A stretch of DNA of 64,000 bases from Opisthocomus hoazin (Eukaryota; Chordata; Aves; Opisthocomiformes; Opisthocomidae): the NCBI RefSeq assembly GCF_030867145.1, contig NC_134441.1, positions 3,660,992-3,724,991 of the forward strand, written 5' to 3'. Position 1 is the first letter of the stretch, and each line of letters begins with the position of its first letter. Below the pieces are notes generated by a model. It had not been told where the DNA came from. It did not search any database and saw nothing but the letters and a program-made list of their open reading frames with translations. Positions 16,518 to 26,828 of the stretch are shown piece by piece. Both the position numbers and the translations under genes were made by a program.

Positions 16518-18485
16518 ATGGCGGCTGGCGCGGCGCTGAGGGCGGCGTTTGCCGCCCTGGTGCTGGCGGCCTGGAGCGCCCACGGCCTCTACTTCCACAT
16601 CGGCGAGACCGAGAAACGCTGCTTCATCGAGGAGATCCCGGATGAGACCATGGTGATCGGTGAGGGGCCGGCGGGGAGGCCGCGGGTGCCGGGGGGGGGG
16701 GGGCGGGAGGGGCGATGGGAGAGCGAGCACACGAGCACGGGGGGGGGGGCAGTGGGGAAACCCTCAGGGACGGCGGGGGCGGGGAGGGGCAGGAGACTTG
16801 CGGGGGGGGGGGGGGGGGGGGGGGTGGGCCCGTTCCGACCCGCCGCCCCCCCCCCCCCCCCCCCCGCAGGGAACTACCGGACGCAGCTGTGGGACAAGCA
16901 GTCGGAGTCGTTCCTGCCCTCCACCCCCGGGCTGGGCATGCACGTGGAGGTGAAGGACCCTGACGGCAAGGTGAGGGGCTTGGGGGGGGGGCGGCTCGGA
17001 CACCCGCCGGCCTGGGGAGGGGTCGCTGGGTAGGGGGCTTGGGGTACCCACCAGCCCTGGGTGGGGTCACTGGGGTGCAGGGGGCACCTGCTAGCCTGGG
17101 GATGGGGTTTTCTGGGGTCCCTGGGGTGCCTGCTGGCTGGGGCGGGGGGTCCCTGGGGTGCATGGGGTGCCTGCCAATGGGGGGAAGGGGGTCCGTGGGG
17201 CACCCACCAGCCTGGGTGTGGGGGTCCCTGGGGTGCCTGCCGGCTGGAGTGGGGGGTGCATGGGGTGCCTGCCAGCAAGGGCAGGGGATGCATGGGGTGC
17301 CCACTGTCCAAAGTGTGGGGTCCTTGGGGTGTATGGGGTGTCCTTCAGCTGGGGCAGGGGGTCCCTGGGGTGCAGAGGGCACCCACCAGCCTGGGAGTGG
17401 GGGTCCCTAGGGTGCCTGCCAACGAGGGCAGGGGGTCCCTGGGGTGCATGGGGTGCCCACTGTCCTGAGTGTGGGGTCCCTGGGGCTTATGGGGTGTCCT
17501 CCAGTTGGGGTAGGGTATCCCTGGGGTACAGAGGGCACCCACCGGCCTGGGTGTGGGGGTCCCTGGGGAGGACAGGGTGCCTGCTGGTTGCAGTAGAGGG
17601 GTCCTTGGGGTGCCCATCAACCAGGGCAGGGGGTCCCTGGGGTGCATGGGGTGCTCACCTGCCTGGGTGTGGGGTCCCCTGGGGCATACGGGGGGTTCCC
17701 CAGCTGTGACAGGGGGTCTCTGGGTGGCTGCAGGCTGGGGTGCAGGGTTCGTGGGGTGCACAGTGTGCCCCCCAACACAGGCAGGGGGTCTCTGGGGAGC
17801 CCGGTGTGCCGCACCAGGCAGGGCAGGGGTTCCGTGGGGGCTGTCGGGTGCCCCCCAGGGCGGGCGCTGGGTGACGGCGGCCACGTCCCGGCGCAGGTGG
17901 TGCTGTCGCGACAGTACGGCTCCGAGGGCCGCTTCACCTTCACCTCCCACACGCCGGGCGAGCACCAGATCTGCCTCCACTCCAACTCCACCCGCATGGC
18001 GCTCTTTGCCGGCGGCAAACTGGTAATTCGGGGGGGGCCCCGTGCCCAGGGAGGGGGGTGTCAGCGGCGGCGGGGGTCCGCTGACCCCTCTCTGGCCCCG
18101 CAGCGGGTGCACCTGGATATCCAGGTGGGCGAACACACCAACAACTACCCCGAAATCGCCGCCAAGGACAAGCTGACGGAGCTGCAGCTCCGCGCCCGCC
18201 AGCTCCTCGACCAGGTCGAGCAGATCCAGAAGGAGCAGAACTACCAGCGGGTGAGGAGGGGGCTCCGGGGCGGGGGGAAAACCCCCCACGACCCCCCCAG
18301 CTCTTTGTTTATTTATTTTCCCCGTTCCCCGTCAGTACCGGGAGGAGCGTTTCCGCATGACAAGCGAGAGCACCAACCAGCGGGTGCTGTGGTGGTCCAT
18401 CGCCCAGACCATCATCCTCATCCTCACCGGCATCTGGCAGATGAGACACCTCAAGAGCTTCTTCGAGGCCAAGAAGCTGGTGTAG
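16518..18485 (+). CDS. TMED4: TMED4, p24-family cargo receptor
   Basis: Type I membrane protein of ER-Golgi COPI/COPII vesicles (p24 alpha group). Exons 16518-16659, 16870-16970, 17897-18022, 18104-18250 and 18336-18485 join to 221 residues with no frame problem. Order: signal peptide ([15 protein letters not shown]), then the GOLD domain starting [20 protein letters not shown], with [20 protein letters not shown], then a coiled coil around [20 protein letters not shown], one transmembrane helix ([16 protein letters not shown]) and the cytosolic tail [13 protein letters not shown], with the FF and dilysine COPI signals. Residues such as [19 protein letters not shown] and the final AKKLV match TMED4 rather than TMED9. 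The promoter has four NRF1 motifs. DDX56 follows on the same strand after about 190 bp. Confidence 0.95.
16802..16865. other. Opposed G23 and C20 homopolymers in TMED4 intron 1
   Basis: A run of 23 G (16802-16824) and a run of 20 C (16846-16865) lie 21 bp apart. The C run ends at the CGCAG of the 3' splice site and would be its polypyrimidine tract. Confidence 0.8.
17000..17880. repeat. GGGGTCCCTGGGGTGC minisatellite, TMED4 intron 2
   Basis: Units of about 35-45 bp, GGGGTCCCTGGGGTGCCTGC with variable middles, fill the intron. Confidence 0.85.
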
Positions 18486-18590
18486 CCCCCCTCCTTTCCC
18501 CGCCCCGGGGGGTGGTGGGCGGGTCGAGGGGGGCCCTGCCTGTCCTCGGGGAGGGCGGGGGCCGGCCCCCGCGGTCGCGTTTTGGGGGAA

Positions 18591-18596
18591 AATAAA
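18591..18596 (+). terminator. Polyadenylation signal of TMED4
   Basis: AATAAA about 105 bp after the TMED4 stop codon, followed by a T-rich stretch. Confidence 0.85.
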
Positions 18597-18779
18597 GGTT
18601 TTTTTGGGGTCCGACTGGGCTCGCGGCTTGAGTTTTTTAGGAGGGTGCTGCTCGGTCCTCCACGGCTAGGGGGCGGCGCGTCGGCTTGCTGCTCTCGTGG
18701 CGGCCGCTCTGCGCGCGCGGCGGAAGTCTCGGTGGGCGGGGAGCAGCGCGCAGGCGCAGTGGTCGGCGGAGCGGCCGTC

Positions 18780-21700
18780 ATGGCAGCCATGGCGGAGGCG
18801 CCGGCGGGGTTTGAGCACATGGGGCTGGACGGGCGGCTGCTGCGGGTGCGCCGGGCGCCGGATCGCGGCGGGATGCGGGCTCTGGGGCAGGGGGGGAAGG
18901 CTCACAGTGGGAGAGGGGCCCGGAGGCCGGGATCTCGTAGCGGGAGGTGGCCTGAGGCCGGGGGGGGGGACACGGGACGGGACAGGAGGATCCCCTCAGG
19001 GAGGGGGGGGGAGGCCCTGGGGGCCGGGACAGCGGGGTCGATCGGGGGGGAGGCGGTGGGGGCCGCGGTCCCGGAGCCCTCAAGTGATGATCCTGGTACC
19101 GGCAGGCGGTGGCGGAGCTGGGCTGGGCCTCCCCCACCGCCATCCAGGCCCAGGCCATTCCCCTGGCGCTGGAGGGCCGAGACCTGCTGGCCCGGGCCAG
19201 GACCGGCTCCGGGAAGACGGCGGCCTACGGGCTGCCGCTGCTGCAGCACCTCTTGCAAGTCAAGGCGGTGAGAGGGGCGCCGGGGGCGGGCGGGCAGGGC
19301 TGGGGGCCATGGGGGTGGTGGCGTGGGGGCACCGTGGACTGTGTAGAGAGGATTGGGCACCGTGGGGCGGGGGGGCACGGGGGGGTCTGCTGGCAGGGGT
19401 GGTCATCGTGGGGCACACGGGCTCCGTGGGGTGCTGGGGTGTGGGTGAGATCCATGGGGTGTGTGGGCTCTGTGGGGTGCGTGGGCTCAGTGGGGTCCGG
19501 GGTGTGGGTGGGCTCTGCAGGGTGCTGGACCATAGGTGAGCTCCATGGGGTGCTGGGGCGTGGGTGGGCTCCATGGGGTGCCAGATCACGGGTGGGCTCC
19601 ATGGGCTCTGAGGGGTGCTGGGGCATGGGTGGGCTCTGTGGGTTGCTGAGGCGTGGGTGGGCTCCATGGGGTGCTGGGGCGTGGGTGGGCTCTGTGGGCT
19701 CCGTGGGGTGCCGGGCCGTGGGTGGGCTCCACAGGGTGCTGGCGCACGGGTGGGTTCCATGGGCTCCACTGGGTGCTGGGCCTTGGGTGGGCTCCACGGG
19801 GTGCTAGATCATGGGTGGGCTCCGTGGGCTCTATGGGGTGCTGGGTTGTGGGTGGGCTCCGCGGGTGCTGGGCCGTGGGTGGGCTCCATGGGGTGCTGGG
19901 GCATGGGTGGGCTCCATGGGCTCCACGGGGTGCTGGGGTGTGGGTGGGCGGGCTTCATGGGTGCTGGGCGGTGGGTGGGCTCCGTGGGCTCTGCGGGGTG
20001 CCGGGCTGTGGGTGGGCTCCGTGGAGCCTGGTGGCAGCTCTGGGTGCCGGCGGCCGGGCGCAGGGAGCGGTGGCGGCGGCGCAGGCAGTGCGGGCGCTGG
20101 TGCTGGTGCCCTCCACGGAGCTGGGGCAGCAGGTGGTGCGCAGCCTGCGGCAGCTGGCAGCTTTCTGCGCCCGCGACGTGCGGGTGGCCGACCTCTGCGC
20201 CCAGACCGAGCTCAGTGCCCAGCGGTAAGCTCACCCCCGCCCCGTCCCGGGCGCCCGGGTGTCCCCCAGCAGGCGGGGGGGGGGTTGGTGGCAGAAGCGG
20301 GGTGACGCGGTGCGTTTCCAGGCCGGTGCTGATGGAGAAGCCGGACGTGGTGGTGGGCACACCGGGACGGGTGCTGGCGCACGTGGGCGCCCGCAGCCTC
20401 AGCCTGCGGCACTCACTGGAGCTGCTGGTGCTGGATGAGGCCGATCTGCTGCTCTCCTTCGGCTTCAGCGAGGACATCAAGGCGCTGCTGTGGTGAGGGG
20501 CGGCCGGGCCCGGGGGGCTGGGGGGCACTGCCAGGGGTTTGGGGGGCACTGCCAGGGGTTTGGGGGGTCAGTGCCGAGGCTGGAGGTTGTGAGGGGCACT
20601 GCCTGGGGTTTGGGGGTGCTGAGGGTTTGGGGGCACTGCCTGGGGTTTGGGGGAGCTGTGAGGGTTTGGAGGTACAGTGAGGGTTTGGGGGGCAATGGGC
20701 AATGCCTGGGGTTTGGGGGTGCTGTGAGGGTTTGGGGGGCACTGCTTGGGGTTTGGGGGAGCTCTGAGGGTTTGGGGGTGCTGTGGGGGTTTGGGGGGTA
20801 ATGCCTGGGGTTTGGGGGTGCTGTGAGGGTTTGAGGGGCACTGCCTGGGGTTTGGGGGAGCTCTGAGGGTTTGGGGTGCTGTGAGGGTTTGGGGGGCAGT
20901 GCCTGGAGTTTGGGGGATGCTGAGGGTTTGGGGGTGTTGTGGGGGTTTGGGGGATGCTGCCGGAGCTGGGGGGCACTGGTGGGGCCAGAGAACATGGGGG
21001 GCACTGAGGGTTTAGGGGGCACAGCTAAGGGTTTGGGGGATGGTGAGAGTTCGGGGTTCACTGCCTGGGATTCGAGGGATGCTGAGGGTGTGGGGGGCAT
21101 TGCCTGGGGTTTGGGGGTGCTGAGGGTTTGGGGGGCACTGCCTGGGTTTGGGGGTGTCGTGAGAGTTTGGGGGATGCTGCCAGGGCTGGGGGGCTCTGCT
21201 GGGACTGGAGAAATTGGGGGGCACTGAGGGTTTGGGGGACACAGTCAGGGGTTTGGGGAGCACTGAGGGTTTGGGGGACACAGTCAGGGGCTTTGGGGTG
21301 CAGAGCCCTGGTTTTGGGGAGCACTGTGAGGGTCTGGGGGGCAGCGCCAGGGCTGTGGGGCACTGTGGGGCTGGAGGACATGAGGGGCACTTGCAGAGCT
21401 GGGGGGGGGGGTGCATTTACGGGCGCATTGCCCAGGCTGGGGGTCACTGTGGGGCTCAAGGCGGGGCCCTGGGCATGGCCAGGCCTGGTGCCAAGGGCTG
21501 GGGGGGACTCTGTCACCCCCTGCCCGGGGGGGGCTGGCACTGAGCCCCCCGCCCCGCGCCCCCCCAGCCACCTCCCCAAGATCTACCAGGCGCTGCTCAT
21601 GTCGGCCACCTTCAGCCCCGAGGTGGAGGCCCTCAAGGAGCTGGTGCTGCACAACCCGGTGAGCGGGCGCCGGGGGGGCCGGGGAGAGGCGGGGGGGGGG

Positions 21701-24700
21701 GCACGAGGGGAGGTCTGCGGGGCCTGTGGGGGGGCCTGAGAGGAGGTTTGGGGGGCCCAGAGGTGGGGGGGCACATGGGGAGGTGGAAACGCAGCACCCA
21801 CATGGTTCTGGGGGGACGTATGGGGTACGGCAGATGCCGGTGAACGGGTGCTGGGGGGGCCTGGGGGGGAACCGAGGGGAGGTTTGGGGGGCCCAGAGGT
21901 GGGGGGGGGGCATGGGGTATGGTTGACACTGGTGAGTGAGCTCTGGGGGGGCCTGAGGGGAGGATGAGGGGCCCGTGGGGGGCCTGAGAGGGGGTTTGGG
22001 GTGCCCAGAGGTGGGGGAGAGACACGAGGAGGTGGGAACACAGCACCCACCGGGTTCTGGGGGGGCCCGAGGGGAGGTTTGTGGGACCCAGAGGTGGGGG
22101 GGGACATGGGGAGGTGGGAACGCAGCACCCACCATGTTCTGGGGGGACGTATGGGGTATGGTGGATGGTGGTGAGTGGGTGCTGGGGGGGCCCGGGCAGA
22201 GGCCAGGGGTGCCTGGGGGGGACACCGAGGGGAGATTTGGGGGACCCAGAGATGGGGGGGGACACGGGGTATGGTTGACACTGGTGAGTGAGCGCTGGGG
22301 GGTGTGAGGGGAGGATGAGGGGCCCGTGGGGGGCCTGAGAGGGGGTTTGGGGTGCCCAGAGGTGGGGGGGAGACACGAGGAGGTGGGAACACAGCACCCA
22401 CCGGGTTCTGGCGGGACGTATGGGGTACAGTGGATGCTGGTGAGTGGGCGCTGGGGGGGCCCGAGGGGAGGTTTGTGGGACCCAGAGGTGGGGGGGGACA
22501 TGGGGAGGTGGGAACGCAGCACCCACAGGGTTCTGGGGGACGTATGGTGGATGGTGGTGAGTGGGTGCTGGGGGGCCCGGGCAGAGGCCAGGGGTGCCTG
22601 GGGGGACACCGAGGGGAGATTTGGGAGACCCAGAGATGGGGGGGGACACGGGGTATGGTTGACACTGGTGAGTGAGCGCTGGGGGCGTGAGGGGAGGATG
22701 AGGGGCCCGTGGGGGGCCTGAGAGGGGGTTTGGGGTGCCCAGAGGTGGGGGGAGACACGAGGAGGTGGGAACGCAGCACCCACCGCGTTCTGGGGGGACG
22801 TGCGGCGGTACGGCAGCCGCTGGGGCGTGCCGGGGGGTGCCCCGTGCCCGCGTCCACATCCCCCCCCAACGCTGCGGCTGCGGGCGCAGGTGACGGTGCG
22901 CCCGCCGGAGCCCCGGCTGCCCGGCAGCGCCCAGCTGCGGCAGTTCGCCGTGCGCTGCGGCACCGAGGAGGACAAGTTCCTGCTGCTGTGCGCCCTGCTG
23001 AAGCTGGGCCTGCTGCGCGGCCGCGCCCTGCTCTTCGTCGGCACCCTCGCCCGCTGCTATCGCCTCAAGCTCTTCCTCGAGCAGTTCGGCATCGCCGCCT
23101 GCGCCCTCAACTCCGAGCTGCCCGCCCGCTCCCGGTGAGCCCCCCCGGGGTGCCCCTGGGGTGGCGGGGAGGGAAACGGGGTGCCCGGGGAGGGTCTGGC
23201 GGGTGATGAGGTGCCCCATGGAGCTGGGGGCTTGTGGGAGAGGGGAGCATTGGGGCGCGGGGGAAAGCGGGGTGCTCCTTGGGGACAGGGGGTGTGCCCG
23301 CAGGGGTAAGGTCACCCTGGGGTGGTGGGGAGGGAAACGGGGTGCCTGGGGAGGGTCCAGGGGGCTGACGGGGTGCCCCGTGGAGCTGGGGGTTTGCAGG
23401 AGAGGGGCAGCGTTGGGGTGGGGGAAAGCTTCCTGGGGGCAGGGGGTGTGCGAGGAAATGGGGTGCCGGGGGAAACACCCGTGGGGGTAAGGCCACCCCG
23501 GGGTGGGGGGGGGGTCCCAGGAGGGCGCGGGGTGTCCGGGGAGGGTCCAGGGGGTGCTGGGGTGCCCTGTGGAGCTGGGGGTTTGCGGGAGAGGGGGAGC
23601 GTCGGGGCGGGGGAAAGCGGGGTGCTCCTTGGGGACAGGGGGTGTGCCTGCAGGGGTAAGGTCACCCTGGGGTGGTGGGGAGGGAAACGGGGTGCCTGGG
23701 GAGGGTCCGGGGGCTGACGGGGTGCCCCGTGGAGCTGGGGGTTTGCAGGAGAGGGGCAGCGTTGGGGTGGGGGAAAGCTTCCTGGGGGCAGGGGGTGTGC
23801 GAGGAAATGGGGTGCCGGGGGAAACACCCGTGGGGGTAAGGCCACCCCGGGGTGGGGGGGGGGGTCCCAGGAGGGCGCGGGGTGTCCGGGGAGGGTCCAG
23901 GGGTGACGGGGTGCCCCGTGGAGCTGGGGGTTTGCGGGAGAGGGCGAGGAGCAGTGTTGGGGTGGGGGAAAGCTCCTTGGGACAGGGGGCGCGTGAGGAA
24001 ATGGGGTGCCAGGGGAAACGCCCGCGGGGGTAAGGCCACCCCGGGGTGGGGGGGGTCCCAGGAGGGCGTGGGGTGCCCGTGGAGGAAGGGTGGGGGTTCC
24101 TGTGCGTTGGGGGGGCTGCAGCCAGCGAAGGGGTGCCCGCAGCGGGGACGCTGACGGGCGCCCGCCTCGTCCCCAGGTGCCACGTGATCACCCAGTTCAA
24201 CCGGGGCATCTACGACTACATCGTGGCCACCGACGAGGAGGCGCTGGCCGGGCCGGCCGAGCAGCCCCCGCGCCGGAAACGGGGGGGCACGGCCCCCAGG
24301 TGAGCCCCGCCGCTGCCACCGCGTCACCGGGGCCACCGTCCACCGCCCCTGGGCAGGGCTCAGCCCCGGGGACATGGCCCAGATTTGGGGGGTGTCCCTG
24401 TCCCCACCCAGGTCCCCTGCCCGTGGGGACGTCCCTGTCCCCAGTGCCTGGGCGAGGGGGTTTCTCTTGCCTGGGGGGCTGTGGGTGGCTGTGGGGGACC
24501 CCATGCCAGCGTGTCCCCTCTCCCTCTGCGCCGGGGCTCCCTTTGCCCGTCCCCGCGGCGCTGGGGTCATCGTGCCCGGCGTCTCCCTGCGGGTGCTGGT
24601 GCCCAGCGTGTCCTCGTACCCACAGGGATCCCCTGCGCCCGCGGGGGTGCCGGTGTCCCAGATGTCCCCTCGCCTGGGCTGTCCCCGTGTCCTCGGGGGT

Positions 24701-25970
24701 CCCCAACACCTCCTCTGTGTGTGTCCCCCCCCCAGCAAGGGCAAGGACCCGGAGTACGGCGTCGCGCGCGGCATCGACTTCCAGAACGTGGCCGCCGTCA
24801 TCAACTTCGACGTCCCGCCGACGGTCGAGTCCTACATCCACCGCGTGGGCAGGTGGGGAGGGGGCGCGGCAGGGGGCGGTCCCGGGGGTGCCCTGGGGGT
24901 GCCCGTGCCACCGCCGTGTCCCACCGCCGCGTCCCCTCCGCGCCCGCAGGACGGCTCGCGCCAACAACCCCGGCACGGCGCTCACCTTCGCGCTGCCCGA
25001 GGAGCAGGACGGCCTGGCCCGCATCGAGGACGCGCTCGCCGCAGGTCGGGGGGACCCCGCGTCGCTTCGGGGGGGGTTGGGGGGGGCGTGGGGTGTCGGG
25101 AGCGAGGGTGGGGGTGACCCCACGTTGTCCCCGCGTGTCCCCAGAGAACGGCGAGTCCATGCTGCAGCCCTACAAGTTCACCACGGAGGAGATCGAGGGG
25201 CTGCGGTACCGCTGCCGGGTAGGTGGGCGCTGGCAGCGCCGCGGGGTGCCGGCAGGGCTGGTTTGGGGGTTCGGGGGGGGGGTGCCAGGCTGTGACCCCC
25301 CCCCCCCATTTTGTCACCCCAGGACGCCATGCGCTCCGTCACCAAGCAGGTGGTGAAGGAGGCCCGGCTGCGGGAGATCAAGGACGAGCTGCTCAACTCG
25401 GAGAAGCTGAAGGTAACGCCGCGGGTGGGGGGTCCGTGGGTGGGGAGGGTCCGTGGGTGGGGGGGTCCGCGGGCGGTGGGTGCTGCCACCCCCCTGCTTC
25501 TCGGCACCCAGGCGTACTTCGAGGACAACCCCCGCGACCTGCACGTCCTGCGCCACGACAAGCCCCTGCACCCCGCCATCATCAAACCGCAGCTCCGCAA
25601 CGTGCCTGACTACCTGGGTACGGCCGGGGGGGGACGCCAGGGGGGGGGTCGCGGACCCCCTTACCCCGCCGCCCCCCCCGACCCGCCGCTCTCCGCCCGC
25701 AGTGCCCCCCAGCCTCCGCGGCGTCACCAACCCCAGCAGCAAGAAGCGCAAGTGGCTGCAGCTGCCGCACGCCGGTGCCAGGCGTCGCGGTGCCTCGACG
25801 GTGAGCGCAGCACGCGGACCCCCCCCGGGACCCCCCCTCGCTGCTGGGGGTCCAACGCCGCTTTGCTTTCCCCCCCCCTCCTTCTCCAGGCCCGCGGCAC
25901 CGCCAACCCGCTGCAGAGCTTCAAGTACGCCCGTCACCGCGCCAAGCGCCCGGCCGCGACGCCCTCCTGA
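18780..25970 (+). CDS. DDX56: DDX56, nucleolar DEAD-box RNA helicase
   Basis: ATP-dependent RNA helicase needed for large ribosomal subunit assembly. Fourteen exons: 18780-18845, 19106-19267, 20064-20224, 20322-20492, 21568-21658, 22890-23134, 24177-24299, 24736-24852, 24950-25044, 25145-25218, 25323-25412, 25512-25617, 25703-25800 and 25890-25970. They sum to 559 codons plus stop without frame problems; the human protein is of similar size. Motifs in order: Q motif ([17 protein letters not shown]), motif I ARTGSGKT, Ia PSTELGQQ (divergent from PTRELA), Ib TPGR, II DEAD in [19 protein letters not shown] in LMSATF, and VI HRVGRTAR. The tail is basic (SSKKRKW, HRAKRP), as expected for nucleolar targeting. 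Donor 1 (CGG|GTGCGC) is weak. The start ATG is followed by a second ATG three codons on; either could serve. A partial NRF1-like motif (GCGCAGGCGCAG) lies about 40 bp upstream. Confidence 0.95.
19300..20040. repeat. GTGGGCTCCATGGGGTGCTGG minisatellite, DDX56 intron 2
   Basis: About 25-30 copies of a 26-bp unit (GGGTGGGCTCCATGGGGTGC). Confidence 0.85.
20500..21400. repeat. GAGGGTTTGGGGG minisatellite, DDX56 intron 4
   Basis: Units of about 20-45 bp, CTGAGGGTTTGGGGG plus GCACTGCCTGGGGTTT, across some 900 bp. Highly G-rich on the coding strand. Confidence 0.85.
21720..22830. repeat. Higher-order tandem repeat, DDX56 intron 5
   Basis: Long units sharing AACGCAGCACCCAC, TTCTGGGGGGACGTATGG and GGTTGACACTGGTGAGTGAG. 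Large blocks (for example 21960-22310 and 22310-22700) are near duplicates. The last partial unit runs into the sequence just upstream of exon 6. Confidence 0.8.
23160..24130. repeat. Higher-order tandem repeat, DDX56 intron 6
   Basis: Units of roughly 170-350 bp containing TGGAGCTGGGGGTTTGCGGG, GGGGACAGGGGGTGTGC and AGGGAAACGGGGTGCC, in several near copies. Confidence 0.8.
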
Positions 25971-26043
25971 CCCCCCCCCCGGCACCCCACGGGCTCTGCC
26001 CGCCCCGGGGGGGCACCGCCGCAGCCCCCCCCCGGCATCTCCC

Positions 26044-26049
26044 AATAAA
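26044..26049 (+). terminator. Polyadenylation signal of DDX56
   Basis: AATAAA about 75 bp after the DDX56 stop codon. Confidence 0.85.
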
Positions 26050-26345
26050 GGTGCCAACGACCGCGCCGCTGCCTGCCGCCTCGTGCCGCTGCCGCGCCGG
26101 GGGACGGTCGGTGACGCAGGGGGGTGGCAAGCGGCGTCTCCCACGATGCCGGGCAAAGGTGCCAGGGCGTTTTATCAACGCCGAGGCCATAAACTGGGGT
26201 GAGGGCGCGGTGTGGGGGTGGCACTGCCAGCTTGGGGAGGGGGGCTCAGATCCCCCCCCGGGCGTCCCGGGGCTGGTACCGTGCTGCGGGTGCCGCCCTG
26301 CCCGTGGCAGGTGGTGCCGGGTGGGGTGCCCGTATCGCCCGCCAT

Positions 26346-26389
26346 CTTATCGGGATTACGGCGTCTTATCGGGGTGACGGCATCTTATC
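26346..26389 (+). promoter_or_regulatory. Three evenly spaced GATA motifs upstream of NPC1L1
   Basis: CTTATC (GATAAG on the other strand) begins at 26346, 26365 and 26384, exactly 19 bp apart, inside a three-copy 19-bp tandem repeat. It lies 440-480 bp upstream of the NPC1L1 start codon. Confidence 0.5.
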
Positions 26390-26673
26390 GGGGGCCGCAG
26401 CCCGGTCCAAGGCTGCCTGCTGGCCCTGATCCCTGCCCGGCGCGGGGCGGGGGCTCTGGCACCTGCAGCCCCCCGCGGGCACGCCAGCTCCGGGCACGCC
26501 GCGCGGCACGGTGGGAGCCGGTTTCTCCGCCGCGTCCCCGGCGCCACGCTGCTGGGATGAGTTCCCGGCTCCCGAATTCTCCCCGTTTTCACCTCAAAAC
26601 ATGCGGCTGTGCCAGGGCGGCGGGGCGCCGGTTCCGGGGGCACGCAGGCACCTCCCCAGCAGCTATCGATCGG

Positions 26674-26686
26674 GGTTAATGATCAC
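26674..26686 (+). promoter_or_regulatory. HNF1-like site in the NPC1L1 promoter
   Basis: GGTTAATGATCAC matches the HNF1 consensus GGTTAATNATTAAC closely. It lies about 145 bp upstream of the NPC1L1 ATG. Mammalian NPC1L1 is known to be driven by HNF1A and SREBP2. A weak TATA-like TTATAGG lies at 26787-26793. I did not find a convincing SREBP site. Confidence 0.55.
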
Positions 26687-26828
26687 AAGGGCTTTACGGC
26701 TGCGCCGAGGGCTGATTGGCCTCGGCGCCGTCAGGCCAGCAGACCTCACCGGGGGTGCCGGGCGACCGCCCCGCAGGTGCCGGATCTTATAGGGCCCGGG
26801 CGGAACCGGCAGCGCCTTTTTGCCCAGG

